A stretch of 64,000 nucleotides of DNA, from the NCBI GenBank assembly GCA_029959085.1, contig JARWIR010000003.1:32689505-32753504 (forward strand), read 5' to 3'. The notes beneath the pieces were generated by a model. The model searched no databases. It saw only the letters and a program-made list of their open reading frames with translations, and had not been told where the DNA came from. This stretch comes from Nemophila menziesii. Its lineage: Eukaryota; Streptophyta; Magnoliopsida; Boraginales; Hydrophyllaceae. A program made the position numbers and the translations under genes. Of this stretch, positions 1 to 10,545 are shown in pieces. Position 1 is the stretch's first letter, and every line of letters starts with the position of its first letter.

Positions 1-137
1 AAAACAATAATTCTACAATTCAAGACACAAAATAGGAAAGTGCACTAAAACTCAAGAAAATCGACATTATTGACTTCTAAAACACTAAAAATGATGTCTC
101 ATCTTAACATAAATCTATCACAAATGAGGAGACATCA
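1..137 (-). repeat. 3' LTR, partial (start of the LTR by transcription)
   Basis: These bases match 8360-8496 base for base by eye. They end at GAGACATCA, the complement of the LTR start TGATGTCTC. The rest of this LTR lies before the window. Confidence 0.9.
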
Positions 138-152
138 AGACCCCCAACTCAA
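138..152 (-). other. Polypurine tract next to the 3' LTR
   Basis: On the minus strand the bases just before the LTR read GAGTTGGGGGTCT. This G-rich purine run is where plus-strand DNA synthesis would start in an Athila-like element. Confidence 0.7.
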
Positions 153-1730
153 AGTTGTATCGTCCCGATACAATAAAAGATAAAAATATAGGGAAGTCTA
201 GAAATACACACTTATAAAATTTTCAACACAAGGGAAAAGCATAGCAGAATATATAGAATAAACCTAAAGCACATAACTCAGAAAATTTCATGCAATAATA
301 TTCATAAACTACATACCTGTACACTTCTCATATCCACAGTCAACACGGCTTGATTTCAAGATCAGATTAGTTTCGCAATGTAAGAAGGATTGGGACTTTA
401 CTCAGTTCCCCAAGAGAGCTATAGATTGTTCATCAAACCTCACTAGTATCCAAGAATCCACTTAACTAATCTCTAATGGCTCAATCACTTCTTAATTACA
501 TAACAAAGAATCACAAGGTCTTTAAGGTTGTAATGTAGGCTTAGGGACGGTATGATCATATATTTGGATAATTTGGAGTGAGCTTTTGGCTCTCTCCTCA
601 CTAGCCATCAACGAATCGCCCTAGAGCTTGAGTTACTCTCATAAAACGTTTCTCACTCAACCCAATGAATTCCTTGATGCACAATTTAGCATCCCCAATA
701 ACCCAATTAAGCTTTAAGATGTTCACATAAAAATCCACTTTGCCGGTCCGAATATATATTTTCTTTTCTTTTCAAATCAATTTTCTTTTCTATAGCTATG
801 ACTCTCTTTTAATGTTGAGATATCACGCTAATTTTCTCATATATATATTTTTTTCTTTTAATGCCCTTGTTGGCAAAATTAGCTCGAAGCTTCTTTTTCA
901 TTCACTATTACCCCGGCAAAGGGTTACAATACAATGCTGTAAAACATCATCAATATAAAGCACAAAGCACAATTAATAAGCTCAAAAAAATCCCAACATA
1001 ATAACTCCCATAATGGTGGACCCACCACCCCAAACTCAAGCTCTAAAACAACTGTCTAAGCATCGCGATTCGAGTGCGGGTCATATGAAAAAGTCCTAAA
1101 AATCTAAAGGATATGGCTTATAATGTGTTTCAATAAAAAGGCTTTAGAAAGGCTAGAAGGGGCTAAGAAGGATATAACTTTTAAACTCAAAAATCACAAG
1201 GTGAGAAGGTATAAAAAGGCTTCAAAGGCTTAAAAATATGAAAGAACCGCCTTGATTACTTTCTACACTATGTAATTCAGAAAATTTCTTACCTTTAGCA
1301 CTTTCATCAAATGGTTTTTCAACTAGCTTGGATCTCACGGCCTACACACTTTCAAGGTTCCCTGAGATCGAACATACTTTCTATCGCATTGCTCACTAAT
1401 CTTTTCTTTACTATCAATGTGTGTTTTCCTGCAAATACTCAAAGCATACAAATACATAGCTCATAAACATATCACTTACTATCATTAATCTACCGAGCTT
1501 ATGCTTTCAAGTTATTAAACACACTCTACATCTAATTCCCATGCATCAAAAATTTTAATTTCACCCAAAAACAGAAAAATGGAGATGAGAGACAACGACT
1601 CCCCACACCCCCAACTCAAAAATGAGCCGTGTCCCCACGACTCGAAAAAAGACTCGAAAACAGAAATTAAAATTAGCAGATAGGCATATTTACAGAAATG
1701 GTAAGGAAGAAAGAGAACATACTCTCGAGG
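153..1730 (-). other. Non-coding internal region of the LTR element
   Basis: This is about 1.6 kb between ORF2 and the polypurine tract. It is AT-rich and I see no convincing coding frame. A second copy of the PPT-like text (CCCCCAACTC) lies near 1608, so an internal duplication of the 3' end is possible. Long non-coding stretches before the 3' LTR are usual in Athila and Tat/Ogre lineages. Confidence 0.6.
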
Positions 1731-2930
1731 CTATTGCCTCGCATCATTGACATCCAAGATTGGAATTGCTGGACCTTTCGTTAATTGCTCAAGCAGTTTC
1801 ATGATGTGCACTTGATTAGCATTGATTTGTGCCACATCCTTGACTAAGGAAGTTTGAGCTGCTTCAAATTTCGTTAAACGCTCCTCCATCTTCTCTTGCC
1901 AATTTTGCTCCTTTTCTTCCTTCGAGGCTTGAGTAGAACCCGCTCTTCGAAGACTTTCTTTGATCCAAGCATTATCAATATAACTTGCTTTAAATTCGAG
2001 TTTCTCTTCTTCACCCAATATTACATTCGCTTTTCGCACAAGACACGTGATCATAGTTGGAAATTTAACGTTATAAACCGATTTAGGAGAGACCGAGAAT
2101 CGTATCACCTCCTCATAGATCAACTGTGCCACATCAACTTCTTCTCCTCTCAAAATACAATCTAACAGTAGCGCGTTCTTCATGGTCACCTCCAAAGTTC
2201 GTGTGTTTCCAAAGACATTAGGGATAAGGAAATTGTGCCAAATTCTAGCATCTGCTTGAAGATATTTGTAAGGCCAAGGTGCCTTCAATTCTCCTTTATG
2301 TAATTGCACTTTCTCCCTGTCTAAAACATGCTCAAAAAGTAATTCCTTATCAAAGATTTTTCGTTTAGCAACTGCTTCCTCAAATTTGCAAAAACCTTTC
2401 AGTTTCTGAAACTTGAAGTGGTTCCTAATCTCCTCAACTGTGAAAGGAACTAACTTTCCTCTAATCGGAACACAATTACTATCTTGGCTAAAGAGGCCTA
2501 GATAGAACTCCAAAACTAATTCAGGACATAATTCAGAACGGCTTACCATGAACGTAGACCAACCCAATTTCTCACCAAGCTCAAAGAATCTCTTGTATTC
2601 TCCATCTCTAATTTCCTCCTTGAATACTTTCTCATAGGCAAAAGGTAGTTCTTCTAATTGTTTCTCTGCAGAATTCTTCAAGGAATTTGAAGTATCCACT
2701 CTCTCTATAGGTATAGGATTTTGTTGAGGTTGTGTTCTTTCCTTTGCATAAAAATAAAGCTTTTTACCATTACTATCATACGAAGGTTTCCCACTCTTCA
2801 ATTTATCTTTACCCTTTGATTTAGAACTAGCTCCTTTGTCAATTGATTTCTTCTTGTTTAAATCCACTCCCTTATTACTCTTCACCTCCCTCTTGCTAGA
2901 TAAGATTGATGTTCTATTAGTCATCTCCAA
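1731..2930 (-). CDS. Retrotransposon second ORF, 'putative plant transposon protein' family, 399 aa
   Basis: An uninterrupted 399-residue frame downstream of the gag-protease gene, where Athila elements keep a third, env-like ORF. The N-terminal 70 residues are very rich in Lys and Ser and could be disordered or nuclear-targeting. Residues about 95-300 resemble the plant-only domain annotated as a putative plant transposon protein (Transposase_32-type, from memory): an ELxLEFY segment, then VPIRGKLVPF, then a WHNFLIPN block followed by ALLLDCILRGEEVDVAQLI. The C-terminal about 70 residues are charged and look coiled-coil. No signal peptide or strong membrane segment is visible, so it does not look like an envelope glycoprotein. 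Function unknown. The open frame in an element with identical LTR ends suggests it was recently under selection or recently copied. The start is the first Met of the frame; an in-frame Met two codons later is also possible. Confidence 0.72.
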   Translation of the reverse strand: MEMTNRTSILSSKREVKSNKGVDLNKKKSIDKGASSKSKGKDKLKSGKPSYDSNGKKLYFYAKERTQPQQNPIPIERVDTSNSLKNSAEKQLEELPFAYEKVFKEEIRDGEYKRFFELGEKLGWSTFMVSRSELCPELVLEFYLGLFSQDSNCVPIRGKLVPFTVEEIRNHFKFQKLKGFCKFEEAVAKRKIFDKELLFEHVLDREKVQLHKGELKAPWPYKYLQADARIWHNFLIPNVFGNTRTLEVTMKNALLLDCILRGEEVDVAQLIYEEVIRFSVSPKSVYNVKFPTMITCLVRKANVILGEEEKLEFKASYIDNAWIKESLRRAGSTQASKEEKEQNWQEKMEERLTKFEAAQTSLVKDVAQINANQVHIMKLLEQLTKGPAIPILDVNDARQ

Positions 2931-3354
2931 TTAACCCCCAACTCAAAGCTTTAGCAACCCTTGAATTAAACTCTTGAATTAATGGATGAACAAGCTTGAT
3001 TTGGCCTAGGATGGGTGAATTGGTGATGAATCTCTATGTGGGTGAGGATGATTTGTAATGGGTAGGCTAGGATTTTTAGAAATTGTGTGATGAATTTGTG
3101 AATTTTGGCTCTTTGATTCTTCAATTTGAATGAATTTGGTGATGATTGGTAGCTTGATTTTCTCTTGTAATGATGTGGAGAGAAGGTTTGATGTGTTTTC
3201 CTTGATGATTGGGTAGTGTTTTGGTGATTGGTGAAGGTTTTGATGAGCTTCAATGGAGTTAGGAGAGTTGTGGAGTAGAAAGAGAGGGTTAAGGTTTAAT
3301 AAATTCGGAATAATAGCTTCAATACCTCCTTTATAACTCAATCCCGTAACTCTC

Positions 3355-3760
3355 TCTCTCCTCTGGCGGCGCTGCGGACTACCCCTGCGGACCATGGGGT
3401 GCACCGCAGGGTAGTCCGTGACATCTGATGCTCGAAAATTTTTGCTCACTGACCTAAACCCGTGGTAGGACCCCGTGGTACGGTTTTTTTGGCTCGCGGA
3501 CTAGGGTCCGGTGTACCGGAGGGTACACCGCGGCTTGCTGTAGACTCCGTCAAAATACCCGTGGTACTCACCCCGTGGTACGGGTTTTTGGGGCGCGGAC
3601 CATGGCGCGGTGCACCGCGGGGTAGTCCGTGGAATTTTTTCGTGTTTCTGACCTAAACCCGCGGTAGCTACCCGTGGTACGGGTTTTGACCTCGCGGACC
3701 ATCCCTGCGGACCATGGGGTAGTCCGTGAGGGTAGTCCGCGGGATGCTTTCTTGCGCTCC
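3355..3760. repeat. GC-rich imperfect tandem and palindromic repeat block inside the element
   Basis: About three diverged units of roughly 110-130 bp share CCCGTGGTA, GTGGTACGG and GCGGACCATGG words and many short inverted pairs (CCGCGG, GTACACCG with CGGTGTAC). This stands out sharply from the AT-rich surroundings. Frames across it on both strands are a by-product of the repeats. The related element at 43-47 kb has a similar block in the same place. Confidence 0.75.
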
Positions 3761-3891
3761 AAAAATTTTCCTCGCGTTCCCTAACTTGATTTCTCTGATT
3801 CCTACACACCAAAAACACTAATACCTTTCTCAAATATGCATTATCAACTAAAAACAACTAAAATAAACTTAAACTAAGAATGTAAAAGACA

Positions 3892-3922
<31 letters not shown>

Positions 3923-3986
3923 CTTCGGGTTGTCTCCCGACAGCACTTTTGTTTAACGTCTTTCAAAGTTAGACGTGTTACCTCTG

Positions 3987-6800
3987 TCAAGATTTGCGAA
4001 TATAGCCTCCCCAACAACGAGTAAGGCTATGAACGTCAACTAATCTGCGCTTGACCCCAGTTTTGGGGCGAATTTCTATCACCTTGGCTGAAACAACCTT
4101 CGTGACAATGAATGGTCCCATCCACGAGTCTTTGAAACTTCGTGGCCTATTCTCGCGTTTGTGGGCTTTCCATAGGACTTCATGGCCAACCCCAAACTCA
4201 ATGTTTGGCTCAGTATCCACAGGTTTTAAGTGGATTTCCTCAGGAGGGACTTTGTGATGTGAAAGGCTGTGGATGATAGGCACGGTGGGATCCAACTTCC
4301 TCGGTTTCTTACCCAAGACATAGAAGGTCTCAGATACATTTTTAGCATGAAGGGTGATGGTCCCATCTTGGAAGTTGATCACACTTTGACTTGTGGCCAT
4401 GAAAGGCCGTCCAAGTATGATCGGAACCTGCTTATCTGCATCAAACTCAAGAATAACAAAGTCAGTAGGGATGGCGATATTACCTGCACGGACTAAGACG
4501 TCCTCCACTGTTCCCCATGTCCTCTTAACTGAGTTGTCAGCAAACTGCAACTTCACTGGAGTTTTCTCTGATTTTTGAAGTCCAAGTCTCTCGAACACGG
4601 ACTTAGGCATAAGATTCACACCAGAACCCACATCGTACATCGCTTTCACCTTGAGCCTACCATGTAATTGAATAGGAAGGTTGAAACTTCCCGGATCTTT
4701 AAGCTTAGTGGGTAGCTCTTTCTCACTTCTTCTCGAAACCCTCAGGTTCTCTCTTGGGATCTCCACACTCGCCTCTTTCTCAGGAATAACTTGCGTAAAA
4801 ACTTGTTGCGGTGTAAGTCCTCTCTTCGCAATCTCAAGCATTTGGGCGTTGATATTTTCAGGTTGGTACGCCTCTACAAATGTCTTGAGAATAGTGTCAT
4901 CTTTAGGATTTGTATCAGGAATAGTTGATGACACTGGTTGAACACTAGGTGGCGATTCCACCTTCTCTTCTTCTTTCTCCTCTAGCACAGCAGGTGCCAC
5001 TTCATCTTCTTTCGATTCTTCTTTTGAGGCTTCTTCCTCTTTCTCTCTTGCTAACTCCGCTGCATACTCTACCATTGATCGCATCTCCTCTTGCACCTTT
5101 TTCAGTAGCTCTATGAACTCGTCTCTCTCTTCATCGCTTTCCAGATGATAAACTTCTAGACAGTCGGACTCCTCGGGGTTAGACTCGGTTGGCTCTTCTT
5201 CAATACTGGGAACTTCCACGGCACTAATGGCAGCATGTGGTGCTTCCTCCTTTTCTTTTTCGATTTCAAGGCATATAGCCTTGCAAGCTTCGAACCCAAC
5301 ATTGTTTTCACCTCCTTCGATTGCCTTTACTTCCTTTTGTTCTGTTAGATGCTTGTTTATTTGGGCTAATTGAGTATTTAGCATCTGAAGTATGGCATCG
5401 TGTCCTCGGACTTTTTCCTCTTGAGCGTTTACAGTTGTGTTCAAACGTTCTAGAGCTTGTACTATCTGTGTATTGTCCATAGATCCTTCTTGCGGATACT
5501 GAGGTAAAGCTTTTTGATCTAAGGTATCGGTATAGGCGTCTTGAGCAGGTTGTTGTGGAGGAGTAGGTCGATTCTGATATTGGTTTTGGTACTGACCTCT
5601 CTGTTGGTAAGAGTTGTTCTGGGGTCGCGATTGATATTGACCAGGATTAGCGGCCCCTTGTGGATTTGAATACTGCATACCCGGATGGTTGCGGTTGCCC
5701 CATCGGTTAGATATGAAGTAAACAGATTGCGGATTTGATTCGCACTCTTCCCATGAATGATCGTTAACTCCACATTGTTGACAACCTTGTGCCTCTTGAA
5801 CTACCTTTGTAGCAGCTAAATTCTTCTCCATTGCGATTCTCAGCTCCTTGATTTGATTTTCTAACGAGGATATTTGAGCTGAGTTCGCAGTTTCTGCATC
5901 TAAACGAAGCGTTCCTCGGGTCTTTGCTGCAGAAGCTCGCGTTGAAGGCCAACTTCTTTCTTGTTCCATAATATTTTCTAACACCTCGGAAGCTTCATTG
6001 TGATTCATGGACACAAAATTACCCTTTCCAATGTTATCCACCTTGTCTCTACCCTTGTCATCAAGACCTTCATAGAATATAGCAAGTTGTAGAGCAGGTG
6101 TATAACCATGGAGCGGGCATCTAGCTAATTTTTGTTGAAACCTTGTCCATGCTTCTCCCACTGTTTCTCCATCTTCTTGAGAAAATCTTGCAAGCTCGGT
6201 TTGATCTTTAAGTCTCATGCTCTTTGGATAAAATCGGTTAAAGAACGCGGCTTGAAGCTCTCTCCAAGAGTGAATGGTTCCATGTGGTTGTCTTTCTAGC
6301 CAATCGCTAGCTCTTCCGGTCAAGAAAAACGAAAACATATGACAATACAGTTGCTCGCGTGTAATGCCAGGAGTAATGTAGGCATCACAAATCTGCATGA
6401 ACTTCTGAATCGCTTTTACCGGATCTTGAATTGCAGTACCAGTATATAGTCCGAAACTTTGAAATTGACTAAGCATACCCGGATCGGGTCTAAATTTGAT
6501 ATTCGGAATCTCAGGAGGGCGGTAACCGATGGGTTGAACATGGAATGGTATGTTAAGGCCAGGTAGATCTTGTTCAACTCGGTTTTGTTGATTATTCTGC
6601 CCATTACCTTCTCCTACTGGCAGTTGTACACCAGGTGGAACAAACGCAGGAGGTCCTCCTGGTGCAAAGTAAACTAACTCCGGATCATTGTCTTGAATGT
6701 CTGCCATAGTTCTTCTCAAGGCTCTTTCCTTACGAATTCTTTTGTTATAAGCTCTGAAGCTCCTCTCAGGCTCCGGTAAGGGAGGCCAAGAATTAAACAC
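3987..6800 (-). CDS. Gag-protease polyprotein with integrase-C-terminus-like tail, 937 aa
   Basis: Structural and protease protein of the LTR element. Residues about 130-260 are a Ty3/Gypsy gag (retrotrans_gag) domain, including DWLERQPHGTIHSW and the conserved LxxFYEGL segment. Residues 340-353 form a CCHC zinc knuckle (C340, C343, H348, C353). A Gln/Asn/Pro-rich stretch and a long acidic coiled region (about 505-620) follow. Residues 720-800 are a retropepsin-like protease with YDVGSGVNLMP around Asp723 and the flap-distal ILGRPF motif at 795-800. Instead of reverse transcriptase, RNase H and the integrase core, the frame passes directly to residues 870-935, which look like an integrase C-terminal domain (WMGPFIVTKV, then a basic tail). 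The frame has no stop. The joint is shared with the broken copy at 43-46 kb, so it is ancestral. Start: first Met, 143 bp after the primer-binding site. Confidence 0.88.
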   Translation of the reverse strand: MFNSWPPLPEPERSFRAYNKRIRKERALRRTMADIQDNDPELVYFAPGGPPAFVPPGVQLPVGEGNGQNNQQNRVEQDLPGLNIPFHVQPIGYRPPEIPNIKFRPDPGMLSQFQSFGLYTGTAIQDPVKAIQKFMQICDAYITPGITREQLYCHMFSFFLTGRASDWLERQPHGTIHSWRELQAAFFNRFYPKSMRLKDQTELARFSQEDGETVGEAWTRFQQKLARCPLHGYTPALQLAIFYEGLDDKGRDKVDNIGKGNFVSMNHNEASEVLENIMEQERSWPSTRASAAKTRGTLRLDAETANSAQISSLENQIKELRIAMEKNLAATKVVQEAQGCQQCGVNDHSWEECESNPQSVYFISNRWGNRNHPGMQYSNPQGAANPGQYQSRPQNNSYQQRGQYQNQYQNRPTPPQQPAQDAYTDTLDQKALPQYPQEGSMDNTQIVQALERLNTTVNAQEEKVRGHDAILQMLNTQLAQINKHLTEQKEVKAIEGGENNVGFEACKAICLEIEKEKEEAPHAAISAVEVPSIEEEPTESNPEESDCLEVYHLESDEERDEFIELLKKVQEEMRSMVEYAAELAREKEEEASKEESKEDEVAPAVLEEKEEEKVESPPSVQPVSSTIPDTNPKDDTILKTFVEAYQPENINAQMLEIAKRGLTPQQVFTQVIPEKEASVEIPRENLRVSRRSEKELPTKLKDPGSFNLPIQLHGRLKVKAMYDVGSGVNLMPKSVFERLGLQKSEKTPVKLQFADNSVKRTWGTVEDVLVRAGNIAIPTDFVILEFDADKQVPIILGRPFMATSQSVINFQDGTITLHAKNVSETFYVLGKKPRKLDPTVPIIHSLSHHKVPPEEIHLKPVDTEPNIEFGVGHEVLWKAHKRENRPRSFKDSWMGPFIVTKVVSAKVIEIRPKTGVKRRLVDVHSLTRCWGGYIRKS

Positions 6801-6942
6801 TGTGAAACCTGAAAAAGACTAAAGCAAACCACAAGCGTAAATCTGGAAAAATAAAAACTAAAACTAAACTAAAAACTGAAAAGTAAAAACTAATTAAAAA
6901 CTAAAACTCGAAATAGATAACCCACACGCTAACGAGACACAA

Positions 6943-6961
6943 GTCCCCGGCAGCGGCGCCA
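6943..6961 (-). other. Primer-binding site, tRNA-Asp type
   Basis: On the minus strand the site reads TGGCGCCGCTGCCGGGGAC, nine bases inside the 5' LTR. It matches the 3' end of plant tRNA-Asp except for about one base, as is usual for Athila-like elements. Confidence 0.82.
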
Positions 6962-6970
6962 AAAACTTGG

Positions 6971-8496
6971 TGTCGCCTAGGGTGTGATAAAAATAAGATC
7001 AAATTAAGTATGGAAAACTATGCACTCTCACCCTAGACAGGCACAGTACTGCAAGTATTACAGGACGTATGCAAGTTTTAATGATAAGTAGAGTTCGTTC
7101 TCAGGGACTTAAGTGTGTTAAACGCGTAGGAACAGATAACGAGTAAAAGTAAATAATTAGAAAACAGAAAATTAAATATTTGGTTTTTCGAATTTATGAA
7201 TTAAAACTAAATTAAAGCTAGGAAAATAAAGACAATAAAGTAAAGATTAAGAATATGAGATGAGAAGTATAGCTTAGGTTTTGCTAGTATGCACTAATCC
7301 TTCTAATTCTATCTATAGATCTAGTTCATAAGGGAGAATACTAGCTCTTGGTAATACTTAGTCAGGATTCTAAATTCCACTACCTTAGACCTTGAGAGCG
7401 ACTAAGGGGGCTACGTCACAACCAAGAAGTGATTTAAAATAGGGTTATCAAACGCCACTAAGGCCCTAAGCAAATACTGCAAGTCTTGGTGATACGGTGG
7501 TTAAAACAAACCTTAATGACTATCTAGTTAGAAGTATGTTTTGTCAGAACTGCTATCGACACTAGACATTATGTGGTGGTTCAATAGTTAAACACCCTGT
7601 CAAGGAGAACATCTAACTACTCTTAAAACAATCCTAAAGTGATCAATTCTAGGAAAGACATTAAATCAAAACACATAAGCAAATAGAAAGTAAGTAGCTA
7701 ATATCAGATTAAAACATATAATTCCCAAAGAAACTTAGATAGAAGAATTAGAATTCATAGATTATACATATGCAAAACCCAAGCTATGGGAAGTTTAGTT
7801 CATACCTGAAGGAAATAAACTAAAAGAAATAATAAAAGACATCATCTTGCTCTCTACAATAAACTGGAAGAATAAAACCTTAAGAACTAATTACTATGAG
7901 GCAAGGATGATTTACAAGTGATATAAGGGTGTATTTATAGGTGTTTAGAAGACCTAATTCGTTTTCTTGAGGAAGAGTTAAGGTAATGGACTTCTAGCCC
8001 AACTCAAATTCGTATGGAAATAAAGATAAACACTGCTGCGTTGTTTTGGTCATAACTTCTTTATTATTGGTCCGATTTTGCTCCACAAGATACCAAAAGA
8101 ATCGCAACAGAATTTCCTACGCCCTTTAGGAGTAATCTACCAAATTCGGCCTCTTTATTAGGTAAAAACGCCTATCTTTGCAGAATCCCAGATTTAGGCA
8201 GCTTTTCCTTTTCCATCTTTTTAGCAATTCTTTCCTTATCTCCAATTACCATGCATATCTCTTTCCATAAGTTGTTGTCTTTGACTTGGACTCTAATTAA
8301 ACTCCATAATTATCTTTAAAGCTACACACTAAATAAACAATTAAACCCAATATGCTCTAAAAACAATAATTCTACAATTCAAGACACAAAATAGGAAAGT
8401 GCACTAAAACTCAAGAAAATCGACATTATTGACTTCTAAAACACTAAAAATGATGTCTCATCTTAACATAAATCTATCACAAATGAGGAGACATCA
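6971..8496 (-). repeat. 5' LTR of the Athila-like element, 1526 bp
   Basis: Bounded by TGTCGCC on the plus strand and GAGACATCA at the right end, which gives TG...CA on the minus strand. The left part (after TGTGATAAAA) resembles the LTR fragments and solo LTRs at 8.9, 24.8, 34.5 and 47.0 kb, so these belong to one wider LTR group. The promoter of the element should lie here. Confidence 0.9.
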
Positions 8497-8878
8497 GATG
8501 CCATCGTATTTTGAATAAAATCAGGAGTATATTGGGTTAAACTTAATCCCACATTTATTCAAATTCATTGTCATACCTGTAGCGTTGTATTTATTAATAA
8601 CATCATTAAAACCCTCAATTTCCTCGTAATTAGCTTTCATAAAAAATATACTGTCATCCGCGAATAAAAGGTGAGTAATACAAGGGGACATTTTGGCAAT
8701 TTTAATCCCATTCATTATATAATTATCTCTTTTATCAGTAGTGAGAATAGAAAGCATTTGAGTCACCATACAAAAGAGGAAGGGAGATAGGGGATCCCCT
8801 TGTGACAATCCTCTCTGAAGTTTCCCAATTTTCATAGGAGAGCCATTAAGTAAAATGGAATATGTAACTGGTGGAGGC
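8497..8878 (-). pseudogene. LINE reverse transcriptase fragment
   Basis: The minus-strand translation carries the non-LTR reverse transcriptase motifs RGLSQGDPLSPFLF and LLFADDS (the F/YADD catalytic motif, complete), then a LNxxKCGIKF segment. The frame breaks by a shift just after FNPIYS. The fragment is cut on one side by the Athila-like element and on the other by an LTR fragment, and lacks endonuclease, the N-terminal RT and the C-terminal zinc region. Confidence 0.85.
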
Positions 8879-8879
8879 A

Positions 8880-9475
8880 AAGGTGTGATAAAATAATAGA
8901 TAATTAAAGATAATAATAAAGAGAGCACACCCTTGAGAACCACGGAACTCACTGCAAGTATCCCAGATCGTTTGCAAGTTTTAATGATAAGTCAAGTTCG
9001 TTCGCAGGGATTTGATCCGTTAGATCTACTTATATTTAACAAGTGTAGATGAATTTATATGTTTAGAATAAAATATAAGATAAGATGAATAATTATCTAA
9101 CGCGAATAAATAAATAATGCAAATAAATAAATATGAATGTAAGTCAAATAAATCAGGGTTACTAATATGAGTCTATTACTTAGTTATTCTAATCTGTCAC
9201 ACATTGAGCATTATATATTAACCGGGATTTTAAATAATGATTGATAGTTAAATCAAACCTTTATGGCTATCTAGTTAGGCAAAGGATCAAATCTAGGGTT
9301 GTAACAATAAATCAAAACACATAATAACAATATACGCCAAGCTCAAATTAATTAAAATAACAAATAGTATTAATGAATGTAGACAAAATAATAACCCAAC
9401 AATAGAAAGTAAAACTTACAGAATAAAAGCTTAGAAATATAGTTGAGCATAAATCTATAGCTAAATACCCTAAAT
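8880..9475. repeat. Degenerate LTR fragment of the Athila-like group
   Basis: Starts TGTGATAAAATAATAGATAA, almost the same as the solo LTR at 24831, and keeps the later landmark words (TTTTAATGATAAGT, GGCTATCTAGTTAG). The right boundary is a guess because similarity fades around 9470. Confidence 0.65.
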
Positions 9476-9479
9476 ATAG

Positions 9480-10286
9480 AGAAGGTGAGATGTAGAAGAA
9501 GAGTTTGTCACTCTCCAACTAAGTTACACGTCGATTATCAATGATTGACGAATGACCTAATAAACTCCTTTCTTCATTCATTCTATCACCTTGGCCAAGG
9601 ATTTGATACAATCGTTATAATCGTATGACATCGTAGAGCTCAAACTCTTTACCTAGAGTTGATAGATTCCATCTTGACTCATCCCTTAGAGCATATATAC
9701 TTAGCTATGTCCAATATCCTTTCGACTAGTAGTATGACACACTAGTAGTCCAGTATCTAAACACAACAAGTACATACACAACTATATTGATGATCTCAGG
9801 TCAAAGGATTACAAGCATAAAATTCCTTATAGAGATTAACCCACTTGACAGTTCAAGGTAATTAACCATTAGGAATCTCTAGTTTTAGTCGGTTCAATAA
9901 TCACATCCATAAGTGCATTATCTATGCACCTAACTCGGTAAACGATAACTATCGATATTTATCCAATAAATACTCGTTAGCTACATATTAATTTGGCCGG
10001 ATCATCGAGGTCCTAGCTCAATGATCCTATGATTAAGAACAAGTTTATATTAAGTCATATGAGCTAGATTCTCATTATCATAACACCTTATGATATCTGG
10101 TCCGTAACTTAATCAAGGTGTCGCCTTCATATTATGTAGATGAATACCATAATCATAAAAGCTTGCCATAGACTCAAGGAAAAAAATCTTTAATCAATGT
10201 TGTAGGGAGAACTATTATCGTGTACAGTAAACACTTGTGTTCAATTTATTACAAGACGATCGGGGCTAGTGCATAATTCTAACATT
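9480..10286 (-). repeat. Probable LTR or other dispersed repeat
   Basis: No coding frame. On the minus strand it begins TGTTAGAATTATGCAC, which could be the TG end of a Copia-type LTR. I found no clear partner end or target duplication, so the class is uncertain. Confidence 0.3.
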
Positions 10287-10545
10287 ATAGAATTATGAGA
10301 TTTGGAGATATGGTGGATTTTGGTGGTTGTAAATTCGAAAGATTAAAATAGAGATCCAAATCTTATTCTTTTTATTTATAAATTATTATATAATAATTTC
10401 TACTTGTATTAGTTTTCTAGATTAATGTCCAAGAAACACCTCAAGTTAGAATTTATTCCCCCTCACTCCAACCATCATTTTTTTGTCCATAAAAGGCCAC
10501 ATGCAGTTTGCTTTTTCCTTTTCTTCCCATAAAAAGAGTCGTTTA

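Larger units (their letters stand above)
1..8496 (-). mobile_element. Non-autonomous Athila-like Ty3/Gypsy LTR retrotransposon (gag-protease, no RT or integrase core)
   Basis: The first 137 bases of the window are repeated without a visible difference at 8360-8496, so they are the inner ends of two LTRs of one element transcribed on the minus strand. Reading 5' to 3' on that strand: LTR (8496-6971), primer-binding site (6961-6943), gag-protease ORF (6800-3987), GC-rich repeat block, second ORF (2930-1731), long non-coding stretch, polypurine tract, second LTR (from 137 off the window). LTR ends are TGATGTC and GCGACA, fitting the TG...CA rule. The left target site is outside the window, so the duplication cannot be checked; the right flank starts GATGC. 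Identical LTR ends and two open frames suggest recent movement. RT, RNase H and integrase core are absent, so movement must have depended on a partner element. Confidence 0.88.

Noticed and set aside
3006..3449. 147-codon minus-strand frame between the two retrotransposon ORFs
   Set aside because: It overlaps another frame and runs into the GC-rich repeat block; the related element has no such frame.
3462..3857. Several overlapping frames in the GC-rich block
   Set aside because: Repeat by-products present on both strands.
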